Program-made: the position numbers and the translations under genes
Notes under the pieces: generated by a model
What the model was told of the DNA's origin: nothing
The model's input: the letters and a program-made list of their open reading frames with translations, nothing else
Databases searched by the model: none
Shown here: piece by piece, positions 1 to 11,156 of the stretch
How the letters are laid out: each line of letters opens with the position of its first letter
Numbering within the stretch: the first letter of the stretch is position 1
Source of the DNA: Alisma plantago-aquatica
Lineage: Eukaryota > Streptophyta > Magnoliopsida > Alismatales > Alismataceae
DNA length: 64,000 nucleotides
NCBI GenBank assembly: GCA_963693085.1
Contig: OY856411.1
Coordinates: 72,771,001 to 72,835,000 of the forward strand
Reading direction: 5' to 3'

Positions 1-209
1 GCCTTCTTCTTTATAGGCCCCTTGGAAGCTGATGAGGAAGAAGCCTTGATCTTCTCCCATATAGTCTGTGGCTTGGCCATCTCTTCCTGTTCAAATTCAG
101 AATCTACCTCTTCTTAGTGCTCTTGCTCGTAATACTCCTCGTCCTCAGGTCCCGTTAGCAGAACCTCGGGTGCGCGATTCGCGTAGTCAGTACTACGCAT
201 TTGCACCAT
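1..209 (-). pseudogene. 5' end of gag, Athila/Tat-like Ty3/gypsy element F
   Basis: Read on the minus strand from an ATG at 209, this encodes the start of an acidic protein rich in Glu, Asp and Ser, then Lys-rich at the window edge. One in-frame TAA (114-116) interrupts it, so the copy is broken. It follows a primer-site-like sequence and an LTR in the right order (LTR, PBS, leader, start codon), so I call it gag. No conserved domain is reached before the window ends, so the family comes from the flanking PBS and LTR, not from this protein. The start was chosen because it is the first ATG after the PBS with a long, nearly open frame; a second ATG lies three codons downstream. Confidence 0.5.
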
Positions 210-400
210 GAAACGTGCCTAAAATAGGAAAGTTTAAGTTCAGTACAGGGATTTGACGAGTATCAAAATTAACGAACAATAAAAAGAAAATATTTGAAGT
301 TGTTTCAAAATAAAAAAAAATTATGGCCTAGAGTCGCCGCTCGTAGCACTCAAAGTGCCAACAATTCGCCGTATCCCCGGCAACGGTTCCAAAAACTTGA
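210..400 (-). promoter_or_regulatory. Leader and primer-binding-like site of element F
   Basis: On the minus strand 375-393 reads TGGAACCGTTGCCGGGG and onward. This resembles the TGGCGCCGTTGCCGGGGA primer region typical of Athila/Tat gypsy elements. It lies 8 bp inside the LTR end (401) and about 165 bp before the gag start. The rest is A-rich leader with no other feature seen. Confidence 0.55.
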
Positions 401-2010
401 TGTAATTTTACTATGCGCTAAAACGCAAGTGAACGCGTCGAGTACTATAGGCCTTTGTGAGGCCCGAGTCGAACACAGGGATACTCGGAATTGTTGGAGA
501 CTCCTACTAACTATTTGCGATCAGCTAAGCCAATAACAAATTTAGGGTCGTTGTTAAAAATAAAAGAAAACAAAAACAAAATAAAACAAACGATCGATTA
601 AATGTTAATTTAATCAATTCAAAAGGGTATCTTTAGGATTGTGGTTTCACCGCGGGTTTTCATTGTATTCAATTTTATATAATACCTCAATCTTATCTCT
701 CTATCCGGGTAGTGGCCTGAAAACAGAATTACCCACTGTTGTGGTGAAATTCACTACCTAGGTTTAGGTCGATTCCACCGTCGTAGTAACCTATACCCTA
801 AACTAGGTGCATTATGAACGATCTCTCAGTATCCACCATTAATTTTACACCACCTTGGTCAAGAGATTTATCGATTAATGTAGATTTCGTCTCTTTTCAG
901 CCGTTAATCCTTCTTTCAAAGTTATTAAGGGCATTAGGTTATTATTATGGTGATCAAGCATAACAATATATTGAGAAAACGAAACTATACCACGGATTTA
1001 AGAGATAAAATATGATTTACTATTATAAAGCTATCATACAATGAATACCCGGGCTACTCCCGGTCCTAAAGGCGAAGGGGATTAGCCCCGCATGTTCATC
1101 TCAAACAAGTACAAGGTAGAAATAGGGGAAAATATGTGAAAAACATGGAATGAAAGGGAAAACCCCTTAACGGAGAAGAATCAGTTGATCCTTTGCGTAA
1201 AACACGTGCTCTCACGCCTTTCGGTGGTGAAATCCATCTTCTGCGGCGTCTGAATCAACTGGTATGAACTTTTGGCCTCCGTTCTCCTCTCTACTGCTCC
1301 TCGGTACTCGTGCAATGGATCATGAGATCCTCCTCTCGTCTGGGCAGCCGTCATTAGGTATAACTCCCTCATTAGGTCGCTAATTAACCACGGCCGTCCG
1401 ATTGGGAACAATCTGAATCAAACGCATATCTGATGGTGTCGATACCATCGACGCGGGGCAATGGTATCGACCCAGTGTGGTAGCGGAAACGCTTCTTTCT
1501 TTTTGTCTGAGTGCCTGATGTGGTGTCGATACCATCGACTTGGGTTGATGGTATCGACTACCCTGTAGTGACAGTTTTATCGTTTTGTGTCGTTGTAGCC
1601 TCCGTGCGTCGATGGTATCGACTTGGTGTCGATACTATCGACTGCTTCTTCGCAAGAAACCTGAAGGTGACTCGATACCATCGACTTCCCAGTCGATAGT
1701 ATCGACGGTTTGCTGCTCCTTTCAGCTGGCAACCTATGACCAAGTCGGTGGTATCGACTTCCGTGGATGGTATCGACGGAAGCAAATACTCGTTTGTCCT
1801 GAAATTTAAACATGGAACCAAATAAATTCACACAAATAATAATATTTTAACAATTAATGCTCAAAACGATGTAATAAGGGAGATTTGACATAAAATGATA
1901 GCAAAGACCAAAATAGATGAATTATGCGATATTAACCATGAAAATGACTAATTAAAGCATAAAACACCTATGAAATAGGTCTACAAATGTGACTCAAAAT
2001 CATCGCATCA
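401..2010 (-). mobile_element. 5' LTR of element F (Athila/Tat-like gypsy), minus strand
   Basis: On the minus strand the LTR would start TGATGCGATG at 2010 and end TTACA at 401, just before the primer site. The right edge is sharp because at 2011 the sequence becomes the interior of a copia LTR (element A), homologous to 54590 onward in solo LTR H. F therefore inserted into A's 5' LTR. Only one F LTR is in the window, so the ends come from TG..CA, the PBS and the A junction rather than from an LTR pair. It carries the GGTATCGAC word array (1436-1785). I see no convincing TATA box. Confidence 0.6.
1436..1785. repeat. Array of GGTATCGAC/GTCGATACC words in the F LTR
   Basis: About ten to twelve copies of a CpG-containing word appear in both orientations, for example GTCGATACCATCGAC (arms GTCGAT/ATCGAC, 3-nt spacer), ATGGTATCGACTT and GTCGATAGTATCGAC. 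Spacing is irregular (about 20-60 bp), so it is a dispersed array, not a simple tandem repeat. Several short reading frames here are only by-products of the repeats. Confidence 0.9.
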
Positions 2011-2718
2011 GTGTTGCAACTCCTTGAGCCCCTTTCTCTCTCTCATTTACAAAGCATTTTGTGATTATGAGTGAGTTAGGCCAGTTGTATGAGAGTTACC
2101 TCCATGTGCTTGTAAACCTCTCATTCAATTCCATATTCTCTTCCCCCTTTCTCAAAGAAGCAAAGGTTGAATAAAGCTACTCTGAGTGAAGGTGAAGCTA
2201 TTGTTGTTCTTCTTCAAGGTTGAAGAAGAGGTGAAGATCTTCTCCAAGTGAAGGAGTAGGACAAGGCCAAGATTCAAGAAGAGTGGGGAAATTCCTTCAA
2301 GGCCAAAGACTTAATGCAAGCATGGGTAAGTCCTTGTTGAAGGTTGAATACATCTTGATCAAGTAGGTAAGTCCTTGTGTAGGTGGAAGACTCTTGTCTT
2401 GAGTAGGTAAGTCATTGGATGTATGATGGTATCCTTGTATCTATTATGAATGAATATAAGCATACATGGATTGCAAAGTCCTAGAGGTTGACCTATCTTG
2501 GTAGTGGATTGACTCTCTCCTAGTTTGGAGAGTGGAACCACTCTAAACCACCTTGTCTAAGAGCATGCTTCAATTTCTCTCACCATTGTTGTGCTTTCTT
2601 AGTGAGGACTTCAAATTTCTATTAAGCTATTGATTTTGATTGATATAATTTGAAGGTCTAACTTATCTTGTAAGAATTTTGAAGCTTATTCACCAGCTCT
2701 AGATCCCTATATCCAACA
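2011..2718 (+). mobile_element. Truncated 5' LTR of element A (Sirevirus-like copia)
   Basis: This is the 3' part of a copia LTR ending CCAACA at 2718, followed by AG and a tRNA-iMet primer site. It aligns along its whole length with 54590-55297 of solo LTR H, roughly 85 percent identical by eye. The 5' part (U3 and TATA) was lost or displaced by insertion of F at 2010/2011. Confidence 0.85.
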
Positions 2719-2720
2719 AG

Positions 2721-2732
2721 TGGTATCAGAGC
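2721..2732 (+). promoter_or_regulatory. Primer-binding site of element A (tRNA-iMet)
   Basis: TGGTATCAGAGC, complementary to the 3' end of plant initiator methionine tRNA, lies 2 bp after the LTR end. This is the classical minus-strand priming site of copia and many gypsy elements and fixes A as plus-strand. Confidence 0.92.
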
Positions 2733-2770
2733 TAAGGATCTTATCCAACAATCTCCCACAAGATGAGAAG

Positions 2771-4790
2771 ATGGGAGACAACCTACTTGGTTCACTCAAC
2801 CTAGAGGGAGGCTTCTCCATGCGTCCTCCGGTCTTCGACGACACCAACTTCCTCTATTGAAAGAGACACATGTAATTCTACATTCAAGGCATGAACTTTG
2901 ATATGTGGAAAGTGATGGTCACACCATACAAGGATCCAATCGAAGATGTTTCAATATGGAATGAAGCTGCACTAAAAGAAGCCCAGCTCAATGCCAAAGC
3001 CATAAGAATCCTCTATGCAGCCCTTACTCCAACGGGGTCAACCACATCTCATCATGGGATACCGCCTATGATATTTGGGATAAATTGTGAATTACCTATG
3101 AGGGCACAAAGCAAGTAAAGGAGGCTAAGATATACATGTTGAATAGCCTTCTAGAGCACTTCAAGATGGGCAAGAAAGAAGGGATTGTGAAGATGTAATC
3201 TAGGCTTAATGTGATTATCAATGGCCTAAATTCTTTGGGTAACACTTTGGATAGAGGTGTAATCAACTCCAAGATCTTTAGGACTCTACCAAAGAGATGA
3301 GAGTCAAAGGTGACCTCCATTGAAGAAGTGAGAGTCTTCATGGCATCCCAACCAACGAGCTCATTGGCAACCTCCAAGCTCATGAGCCAAGGCTTGACAA
3401 GCAAGAAGAAGAAGCCAAGCAATAAGAGAAGAAAGTCAAGAAGATCAAAGATATTTCCTTTAAAGAACAAGTGGAGGCTTTCATCCTTCAACAACAACTT
3501 GCTTGCCAGAGATATCCCTCCTCCTCTAGTGAAGATGATGGCCCCAGTGAGCATGAAGCCAACCAAGGAAAGCACTTTCAGGAAAAGCAATCCTCCTCCT
3601 CTACTCCTAGATTCTACAAGTATGGCCAAAAGGGACACTACAAGAGTGAATGTCCTAAATCAAGAAAGTCACACCACAAGGGAAGATCTAAGAAGGAGGA
3701 AGAGTACAAAAAAGAAAGAAAGTACAAGAGGAAGAAAAAGAAGGACAAAAAACACAATAATGCAGCTCATGCAGCTTGGGAGGAATCATCCTCAAGTGGC
3801 TCTAGCTTTGAAGAAGATGGATAGTGCCACCTTGCACTCATGGCCTCTAACAGTGAAGAAATTGGTGTGGTAAGTGAGGATTGCATGAGTTATCCAAAGA
3901 AATTCTTATTGATATACTTGTTTCTACCCATTCTTCTTTTGCTAAATGTAAATATAAAAGAAAAAGGTGAGGAAAAATTATTGATGATTTGTATGCTAAA
4001 CTTGAAATTCTTGAGCTAAATGAGAAAACTCATCTTGAGAGCATTGATAACCTATATGGAAAATATATTGATCCTGAGATCCAAAACAATGGAGTTGAGG
4101 TAGATAATGATGTTTACCTTAAGATAATTGAAACTCTTAAGGAAGACAACCAAAAGTTCCTAAATGAGCTTGAAATTATTAAAACTAAAAATGTTGAATT
4201 TAAGCTCATTTTTGATGCTAGTAGGGATGAGAGGGATGTTTATCTTAAAGAAATTCAAGTGCTTAAATATGAAAATGCTAGGTTTCTTGGTAAAGTTAAT
4301 GATTTATTTTCTAGACCAATTTTTCCAGGTAGTAATGATATTGCTTCTTTTTCTCTTAAGAAAAATTCTTATTTTACTAAAGCCCTCTATTTAGAGACCG
4401 ACCTTGTTCATGATAGAGATGATCTTGCTAGTTTGTCTTCTAATGTTATATCTCATAATGATGACAATCACAGACTTAGAGCCTCTCTATAGAAATTCCT
4501 CAAAGGTAAAACCCCCTTAATGAACTCCTTGACCATTCTACCAAACAAAGTGGTACTAGTGGTTTGGGATTTGTAGGGGGAGCACCTAATGGATAAAACA
4601 AAGCCAAAGATAAGAAAAAGAGTAAGGAAACCTCCTTTCTCATAGGAGAGTCTTCTAGCACTAAGAACCCAGTGATTTGTTCTCATTGCAAATGGGATGA
4701 TCATTACTCTACTTATTTTCCTTACAAGCCTAAGGGGACCAACCCGAAGATGAAATGGGTCCCCAAGCTAACTCCAGATCTGAAAGTTTG
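2771..4790 (+). pseudogene. Degenerate gag of element A with C-terminal coiled coil
   Basis: This is copia gag, the capsid/nucleocapsid protein that packages element RNA in cytoplasmic particles. The frame begins at ATG 2771 and is broken by stops (the first after NFLY near 2858) and frameshifts. Residues resembling the UBN2-type copia gag domain run to about 3330. A CCHC zinc knuckle at about 3610-3660 has lost its first Cys (YKYGQKGHYKSEC). A Lys/Ser-rich linker follows, then 3989-4492 encodes 167 residues of Leu/Glu/Asn/Lys-rich heptad-like sequence, a likely coiled coil. A Cys-His remnant and a KMKWVPKL segment near 4680-4780 end it. A long gag with a coiled-coil tail is typical of Sireviruses. 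Element B (minus, 17.2-19.1 kb) has a related gag. This copy cannot make a full protein. Confidence 0.8.
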
Positions 4791-4909
4791 AGTTCGGAAC
4801 AGACACTCTCCTTTCTTACAGGAAACATGTAGATGGATTGTTGATAGTGGTTGCACTAAGCGTATGATAGGTGATATTAGCCATTTCAACAACTTCACTA
4901 AGAAGAAAG
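4791..4909 (+). pseudogene. Start of copia protease of element A, split by an LTR
   Basis: The translated fragment contains WIVDSGCTKRM, the D-S-G active-site motif of copia aspartic protease, followed by GDISHFNNFTKK. It stops at 4909, where an inverted LTR begins. The matching downstream part resumes at 20784 with the same GAAAG flank. The reading frame stays compatible when one GAAAG copy is counted, which shows these are two halves of one gene interrupted by element B. Confidence 0.8.
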
Positions 4910-6506
4910 TGTTCGATCCTATATGGGTGATTGGATGCTCTAGAGAGGGAGTGAATAGAGCTGAATGCACTTTAAAAAAATTCATTAGACCTTCAAGATA
5001 TATCACAAGATAAGGTTGTTAAATAGGAAATTTGAGTGCAACTAAAACATGCATAGCAAGGGAGAGAGAGATTGAACATACACCAAGTGACAAGCTATTT
5101 AGAGTGGTTCCACACTTCAAACTAGAAGTATGTCAGTCCACTACCTATAGAGGTCAACCTCTAGGATTTCTTAACCATTGCACTCTTATATTTATTCATA
5201 AGACTTACAATACATGACCACCAAAGGACTTACCTATCCAATACAAAGAGTGTTCAACCTTACCAAGGACTTACCCACTTTGCAACGAGTCTTCAACCTT
5301 CACCAATGACTTACCCACTCTTGCACAAGTCTTCAGCCTTGCAGGGATTGCCCACTCTTCTTGGATCTTTAGCCTTTGACTTCACCTTCACTCGGAGAAG
5401 CTTCCACCAAGGACTTACCCACTTGAGCAATGAGTCTTATTCCTTCACCAAGGTCTTACCTACTCTTACTCCAAGTCTTCAGCCTTAATCTTCACCAAGG
5501 GACTCCTTCCCTTGTTCTTCTTCACCTCTCTTAGCCAAGAGAGAGAACCTTCATATTCATTGTTCAAATGAGAGATAGGGAGGTGGTGGAAGTGAGAGCC
5601 TCATAAGATATACATGTAGGACTAGCTCTCTTATAGATTTCCTACTCACTCTAATGAATGTAGCAAGTTGTACAGCTTAGAGAGAGAGAGAAGGTTGTAG
5701 GATAGGCTCAACTATAGAATAGGAACCTCATATAGAGTTTTGCATTGAATCCTCAACATTGGAATGAAGCCCGAGGGATCCTATTTATATCTGGGGATGC
5801 CTCTTAGACTTCTGGAACGCTTAAGAATGAAAACTAGATATTTTGTGGCTTAAAACATATATATTTTCGCTAGTTGCAACTCCACAATGGCTAGAAACAC
5901 TTTTATGTACTTTTTTATATAGTGTAATCAATCAAGTTTCTATAAAGTAACTCGACCAATCCCACTAAGAGACAAGACCAATTTAGGCTATCGGTCGAGT
6001 TTGTCCTGGGGTAACTCGACCGATTCACTTAAATCAGTTTTGGTCTATAGAGGGATCGGTCGATTTCTTTGAAATGAAAAGTCGACCGATCAAAAGTCAT
6101 TTTTGATATCCAATCAGGATCGGCTGAGTTTGCTACTCAACCAATGAACAACCTGATGTGAATTTTGGAAAATGGCTTTAGAGTGCTTAAATATTCGATC
6201 TAAGTGCTCCTATTTTTTTCTAAGCTTAATTACAAGTCATACAATCATTACAAGTGATTTACAACATGATTCTATTTGATTTATATCATATTCCAAAAAC
6301 ATGCACTTGTATTGACTTTGACTTGTCTTTTATCCAATTTGAGATGTGCAAGTTAGGGCATTTGGAGTGTTTCTATACCTAATCTTAAATCACTCAATGT
6401 AGAAGCATTAGACACAAATAAGTGGAATGATTAGTCATCATCAAAACAAGGGTTTAGTCAATTTAGACCTAGTCTCAACATTGACTAAATTGATCTTGAG
6501 CCAATA
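4910..6506 (-). mobile_element. B-type copia LTR, minus strand, flanked by GAAAG
   Basis: A full-length LTR of about 1.6 kb. It starts at the right edge (a degraded TGTTGAC..., now TATTGGC) and ends CGAACA at 4910 on the minus strand. It is nearly identical to 19190-20783 (the 5' LTR of B). GAAAG occurs directly outside both ends (4905-4909 and 6507-6511). A minus-strand TATA box (ATATAAATAG) lies at 5781-5790, and the GGTCGAGTT word array at about 5925-6150 is upstream of it. It is flanked on both sides by A sequence, as a solo LTR would be. Yet the full B element with the same right flank is also present at 20783, so it is either a solo-LTR haplotype joined in or B's 3' LTR displaced by rearrangement. 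Confidence 0.85.
5925..6150. repeat. TCGGTCGAGTT / AACTCGACCGA word array, LTR copy 1
   Basis: Inverted pairs of a CpG word, such as TCGGTCGAGTT followed by AACTCGACCGATT about 15 bp later, then GATCGGTCGATTT and AAGTCGACCGATC. It lies about 140 bp upstream of the minus-strand TATA. The same array recurs at 14715-14935, 20200-20420 and, on the plus strand, 54195-54420. Confidence 0.88.
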
Positions 6507-6588
6507 GAAAGAAGCTTTGGTTACCTTTGGGGACAACAATAAAGGTAAGGTTAAAGGTGAGGGTGATGTAGGTGAATCCTTATATATC
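6507..6588 (+). pseudogene. Duplicated 75-bp scrap of element A protease region
   Basis: It matches 20784-20860 almost base for base, starting GAAAGAAG and encoding the LVTFGDNNKGKV segment next to the copia protease. Homology stops at about 6580, and by 6589 the sequence is the interior of element C's LTR. It is a second copy of A sequence whose proper continuation lies 14 kb away. Confidence 0.85.
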
Positions 6589-7487
6589 AAATTAGCAGTT
6601 TTCTTCTTCCTTTTAGCCCTAAAGAAGGTCTACTGTAGGTATAAGACCAAAATCATAGGTTAACCCAAACCTCAAATTTGATGAATCAAGGGTTTCGAGC
6701 AAGGGAAAACAAATAGAAGGAAGAATCAAGGATTAAACCTACTCACCAAGTCGATTCTATAGCAACCCTTTTTGGATTTCTATCGTTCTTCTGACTATTC
6801 CCCAAAAATTACTTTCCAAGTAACCCTCCTATTGAGCAACTTGTCTGACATTATAGAGGATTGAATCGTGGTTCCAACGCACTTTGTTTCATTGAAAATG
6901 TATACGTATTGCTCGAGATATGATCATTTTACGATTTGCTGTCTTGGGCGGCATCGGCCGCGGTTGCGGCACACGATGCAATGTCGGTCATGTTCGCAAC
7001 ACATGACACAGCATCATGGGTCATGGCACTAGCGTCACAGGTCACAGTACACGATGCAACATCGGTTGCGGTCGTTGTGTCGACGCAGCGTCGGTCGCGG
7101 TACTCAGTACATGTTTACTAAAAAGGACATAACTTTCTCATTTTAACTCCAATTTAGTTCATTCTTTTTTTGTATTCATAATTAAATTCTCTACAATCCT
7201 ACAATATCATTTTGATACTATTCTCAAATAAAAAATAATTATTAAGTATTTTCTCCAATGTCATTAACTCTCTTCTTGCATACATGTATGGGTTAATGCA
7301 ATATTAACTCCAACTCAGATCTGTATAGTATGCTTAAGTCATGATTATGAGTTTTCCAAATAAGTATTTAAGGTTACCAAAGTTAAGAAAAAGCACAACA
7401 TAGAATATTACTAACAAAAGTATGTCAAGTATTAAGATTATCTTAATACTCTAGGATTACTAGCAAAGCTAAAAATGGGTTGTAACA
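6589..7487 (-). mobile_element. Truncated 3' LTR of element C (gypsy), minus strand
   Basis: Homologous to 13261-14161. On the minus strand it begins TGTTACAACCC at 7487, directly after a polypurine tract (AGAGGGGGAGAAT, 7488-7500). About 2.1 kb of the LTR's far end is missing compared with the other copy. It holds a GC-rich word array at 6934-7112. Confidence 0.82.
6934..7112. repeat. GCATCGG / GTCGGTCGCGG word array in the C LTR
   Basis: A sudden CpG-rich patch in AT-rich DNA, with words such as GGCATCGGCCGCGG, CACGATGCAATGTCGGTC, CATCGGTTGCGGTCG and GCGTCGGTCGCGG. The paired copy is at about 13620-13775 in the other C LTR, where it has diverged more than the flanks. Confidence 0.8.
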
Positions 7488-10400
7488 ATTCTCCCCCTCT
7501 AATAAAAATTTCATCTCAAAATTTTTAAAAGAGGAAAAGACACTTGTTAAACATCTCCAATTCTACTTTCCAAGTAACTTCTTCTATACATGATTCCTCC
7601 AAAAAACCTTTGCTAGGGGTATCTCTCTCCTTTTAAGCTTTCGATTACTACGATCTAGAATTTCATGTTGAACATTGAGTTATTTGTTCCTCTTCAAATA
7701 ACAACTTTTAAAAGATATAAAATGTGTGAAACATAATTTCTTATCTCATTATCACATGATACTATTCAGTTTCCATTCATGAGACCACACTAGCCATCAT
7801 ACTATCACAAGATATAAATCATTTTCACAATATCATAGGGTATCAACCCTTATCAACATAAGATGATTACACCTCATCCAGGGCTCAACCATGCCCCAAA
7901 GGTAATTAAGACCATCATACTATTTTCTGCAAGATCGTCATTATCTTTGCATGCCTTATAACAAGGCTCAACAATGTCACTTACATATAATACACCGGAT
8001 CAACACAATATTACATTAATGAGCTAGGAGATATTCACAAACAATCATAGTAGGGTTATATTAACATTAAGAACATTCCTTTATTACATCACATGCAAGG
8101 AATCTAGATATGATTAACCCTCGTCATATTCATAATCCACATATTTAGCATAATAAAGTATCAACCATGTGGCTATGATAACCACCAATTAACATATTAA
8201 GGTTATGATCATATTAAGGAGGTTATTCCACCATAATTTCATCATATAAGAATGTTAAACATGAAGAATCATCTTTATCTATTTGTATTAGAGTTAGGTT
8301 TAACAAGATAAATTGTATTAATGTTACTAATCAAAACTTATACCCAAAGCTAGGTATAAGAAGCTATACCTCATTAGGGTTACATATCAATACAATATGG
8401 TTAGCATTCCTTCTATTCATATGAGTGAATAGGTAAGACTACCTTATTCCGAGAAACCTCCATTTGTTCCATCATCATTCAACCCATATCACCATACCAC
8501 AATTGTATAATACTCAGATGGATTACTGGTATGAATGACTACAACTATCAGACACCATTGATTAACATATTGCTTGCACATGTACACTAAAATCATACGT
8601 AGAACCAATTTACATCCCTCATTATACCTTCAAAAAATTACACTTCTAAAAAAAAGTTCACGTAATACTGAAAGGCATTATTTTCTCTTATCTCCTCATT
8701 CATTACTACTTACTTCTTATTACTTATCCTTCTAATTTTGATCATATAGAATAAACATCCCTAAAATTGAAATATCCAAGGTTAGAATAGATTATTCATA
8801 ATTCTTGATATCACTATAATAATTTGTTTTAGATTACACTTTGCTCATCTTGCACTTCTCCTTTGTTCAAATTACACCTCTTATATTTCAAATCTATTTC
8901 TTATCCTTTTCTCTGAATCATTTCCATATTTTTATCTACCTTTCAGATTAGCTACCTTTAAACCCTGGATTACTATCAGCTCCAGTTTACTTCTCATAGT
9001 ACAAATATCATGATCTTATTTAATAGAGATGCTAGTATTCATGGTCAAATCACTAGTGACATCCCTTGAACTACTACAACTCGAAACATTCTAGGGTTTG
9101 GTCCTTATCAGTAGCATGACGTTATTGTGATGTGACTTTGTTCCCTTAATTTGGAATTCAAACTTTGGATCTCACAAGTTTTCCTAAAGTCTTCCTTATC
9201 TTATCAATTGAATTTCTTTTCTTTAACTTGGCCATTCAGATAGATTAGATTCTCAATTTACCCTACTAGGGTTTCATCATTATATTGTGTGTCACTATTA
9301 CATTCACTAGATGTCTCTACCATGGTGGTTATGCATCGTATATGATTCATTTTCTTAGCACTACATTCCCACATTGCTCTCCTTAAGGAAGATATGAAAG
9401 AGAAGATGATTTTGAGACTTAGAATTCTTATCTTCAAACATTCCCTTAATACATTTCTCATATGTAGGTTTAATTAGTTATCGACAAGGACACTTGACTA
9501 ATTAGCACTTTCTTGAATCTCACAACCTCTTTCTTTTATAATCTATATTACTCCATCATGTTTCAAACCCTTCCTTACTATCCATAATCCTATTACCATA
9601 TACTATTCTTCCACATGTCATCTTTAACTTCTAAATTTCTCTTATGATCATGTTGCTTATTCATGTGTATGATCATGTATACCATGTTGTAGATATTTTT
9701 TTATCCTTCTACTAATGTGAAGTTGAAATTCTAAATCAATATTCTCTCTACTAGTTTCACATCATGTTTAATACATTACATATCATTCATTTTAATTCAA
9801 ACGGCTCATGCATGGGTCAAACTTAGTTTCTCTTCAATCAAGTTTTTCCTTCCTGAATATAGTCTACCTTTGTATGACATATTCATTTGTTTAGCTACAC
9901 TTTTGTTCTTCTTTTAGAAACTAGTTTGTTGTTCAATAAAGACTTAGAACCCAAAAGGTAGTAAGGAAAAATTTATTAAACTTTATAATAAAGGTATACA
10001 TTCCATGTTCTTAATTATATCATGTAATCCTCATTCCTTAATCATGCTCATTGTTTCCAACATTTCTCTTTGTTTCATCTAAGTTTCTTATCCTAGTCTT
10101 ATGAATTACATGTTTATCTAGTTCTCTTCACTTTCATTCCTATGAACTTCACTTCTATGTACGTACTGCATACTCAACTCTTTTCTCTTATTTTCCTTTT
10201 TTTGTAGAGTACATAAGTACATTTTTCTCAATTATATGATCCATTCCTCATAATTGATTCTTACTATCTTGGCCCTTACATACTTTTCTCATATATTTTC
10301 CATATATCGTATTTAGAGTTTATATAATACTAATCATTAAACTTAATCTGAACCTTATGTATTTTTCCTTTATTCCCAATTAAGGGTTTCTCATATGAGG

Positions 10401-11013
10401 CCCCAAAGTTGGATCTCAGATATGAGTTCCAACCGATTCTTAGCTATTCTAATCTTTCACATATGTTTCAACATCTTTGTGTATGTCAATTCTCACTGTG
10501 ATGTGGGTCTAATTTATCCAGATTCGACTCTTATTATATTTATAGTAGGAGTCATTAGATCCCAATAACGCATCCTACCAGCCAGACCAGGCCAAACATG
10601 CAGTCCTGAAGCCAAGAGATACTCAAGATTAACCAACTCCTATTAATCTCAAACATGTGGAAAGAATATCCACTTAGGGCAAAATCATTTAAACATATCT
10701 TCTGGTCTATTTAATACAAAGAATAACTGAATCAACTTCATGATACACAACAATCAAAAAGAACCATACATATTCTACAAACTGATAATATGAACTCATA
10801 CATATAAGAGCATTTCTATTGATCTCGAATGCAAGAAGAAATATAAAGCAAGAGTTGTATCACATTCTATGTTTACTCTCTTACTCCTTCATTACTTTCT
10901 GTTCTCCAAACCCTAAGATTTCTAGGGTTTCTCTCTAGCCCATCCTTCCTCTACATACCTGGCCAGGGCATCTAGAGAAAAATAGACATAGTAGCTTAAT
11001 ATTGGTCAACCTA

Positions 11014-11048
11014 AGTATTTAGATATCGGGTCAGGGTATCTAAATACT
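11014..11048. repeat. Perfect 12-bp-arm stem-loop in the C leader
   Basis: AGTATTTAGATA and its exact reverse complement TATCTAAATACT are separated by an 11-nt loop (TCGGGTCAGGG). It sits about 95 bp inside the primer site, in the 5' leader of C's RNA, where retroelements often carry packaging or dimerisation structures. The function is inferred from position only. Confidence 0.75.
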
Positions 11049-11141
11049 CAGACCTCCCAGAGCTATTAACACATTACCTCCTATCTGGCACACTTATAAC
11101 TCTAACTTTCTATCCTAATGGTCCCTGATAACTCAGCCTAA

Positions 11142-11153
11142 GCTCTGATACCA
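11142..11153 (-). promoter_or_regulatory. Primer-binding site of element C (tRNA-iMet)
   Basis: The minus strand reads TGGTATCAGAGC, 3 nt after the LTR end (TCTAACA). It fixes the strand of C and the inner end of its 5' LTR. Confidence 0.9.
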
Positions 11154-11156
11154 AAT

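Larger units (their letters stand above)
7488..11156 (-). mobile_element. Internal region of element C, decayed gypsy, mostly non-coding
   Basis: Bounded on the minus strand by a primer site (11142-11153) and a polypurine tract (7488-7500). Most is AT-rich, with stops in all frames. The exception is the 3' end: minus-strand translation of about 7500-7740 keeps scattered residues of the C-terminal gypsy integrase/chromodomain tail (an LAKVFWRNHV-like stretch, then EEVTWK and an EIF..GGE-like end). The same order appears in the intact tail of D (KVLWNHRGVEEATWEL). No RT, protease or gag motif is visible. C is therefore a decayed or internally replaced gypsy element, about 3.7 kb inside 3-kb LTRs, resembling a LARD (large retrotransposon derivative). 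The chromodomain call is by eye and should be treated as moderate. Confidence 0.6.

Noticed and set aside
3096..3638. 180-codon open frame on the minus strand
   Set aside because: Antisense shadow of A's gag; the plus strand has the gag and zinc-knuckle homology.
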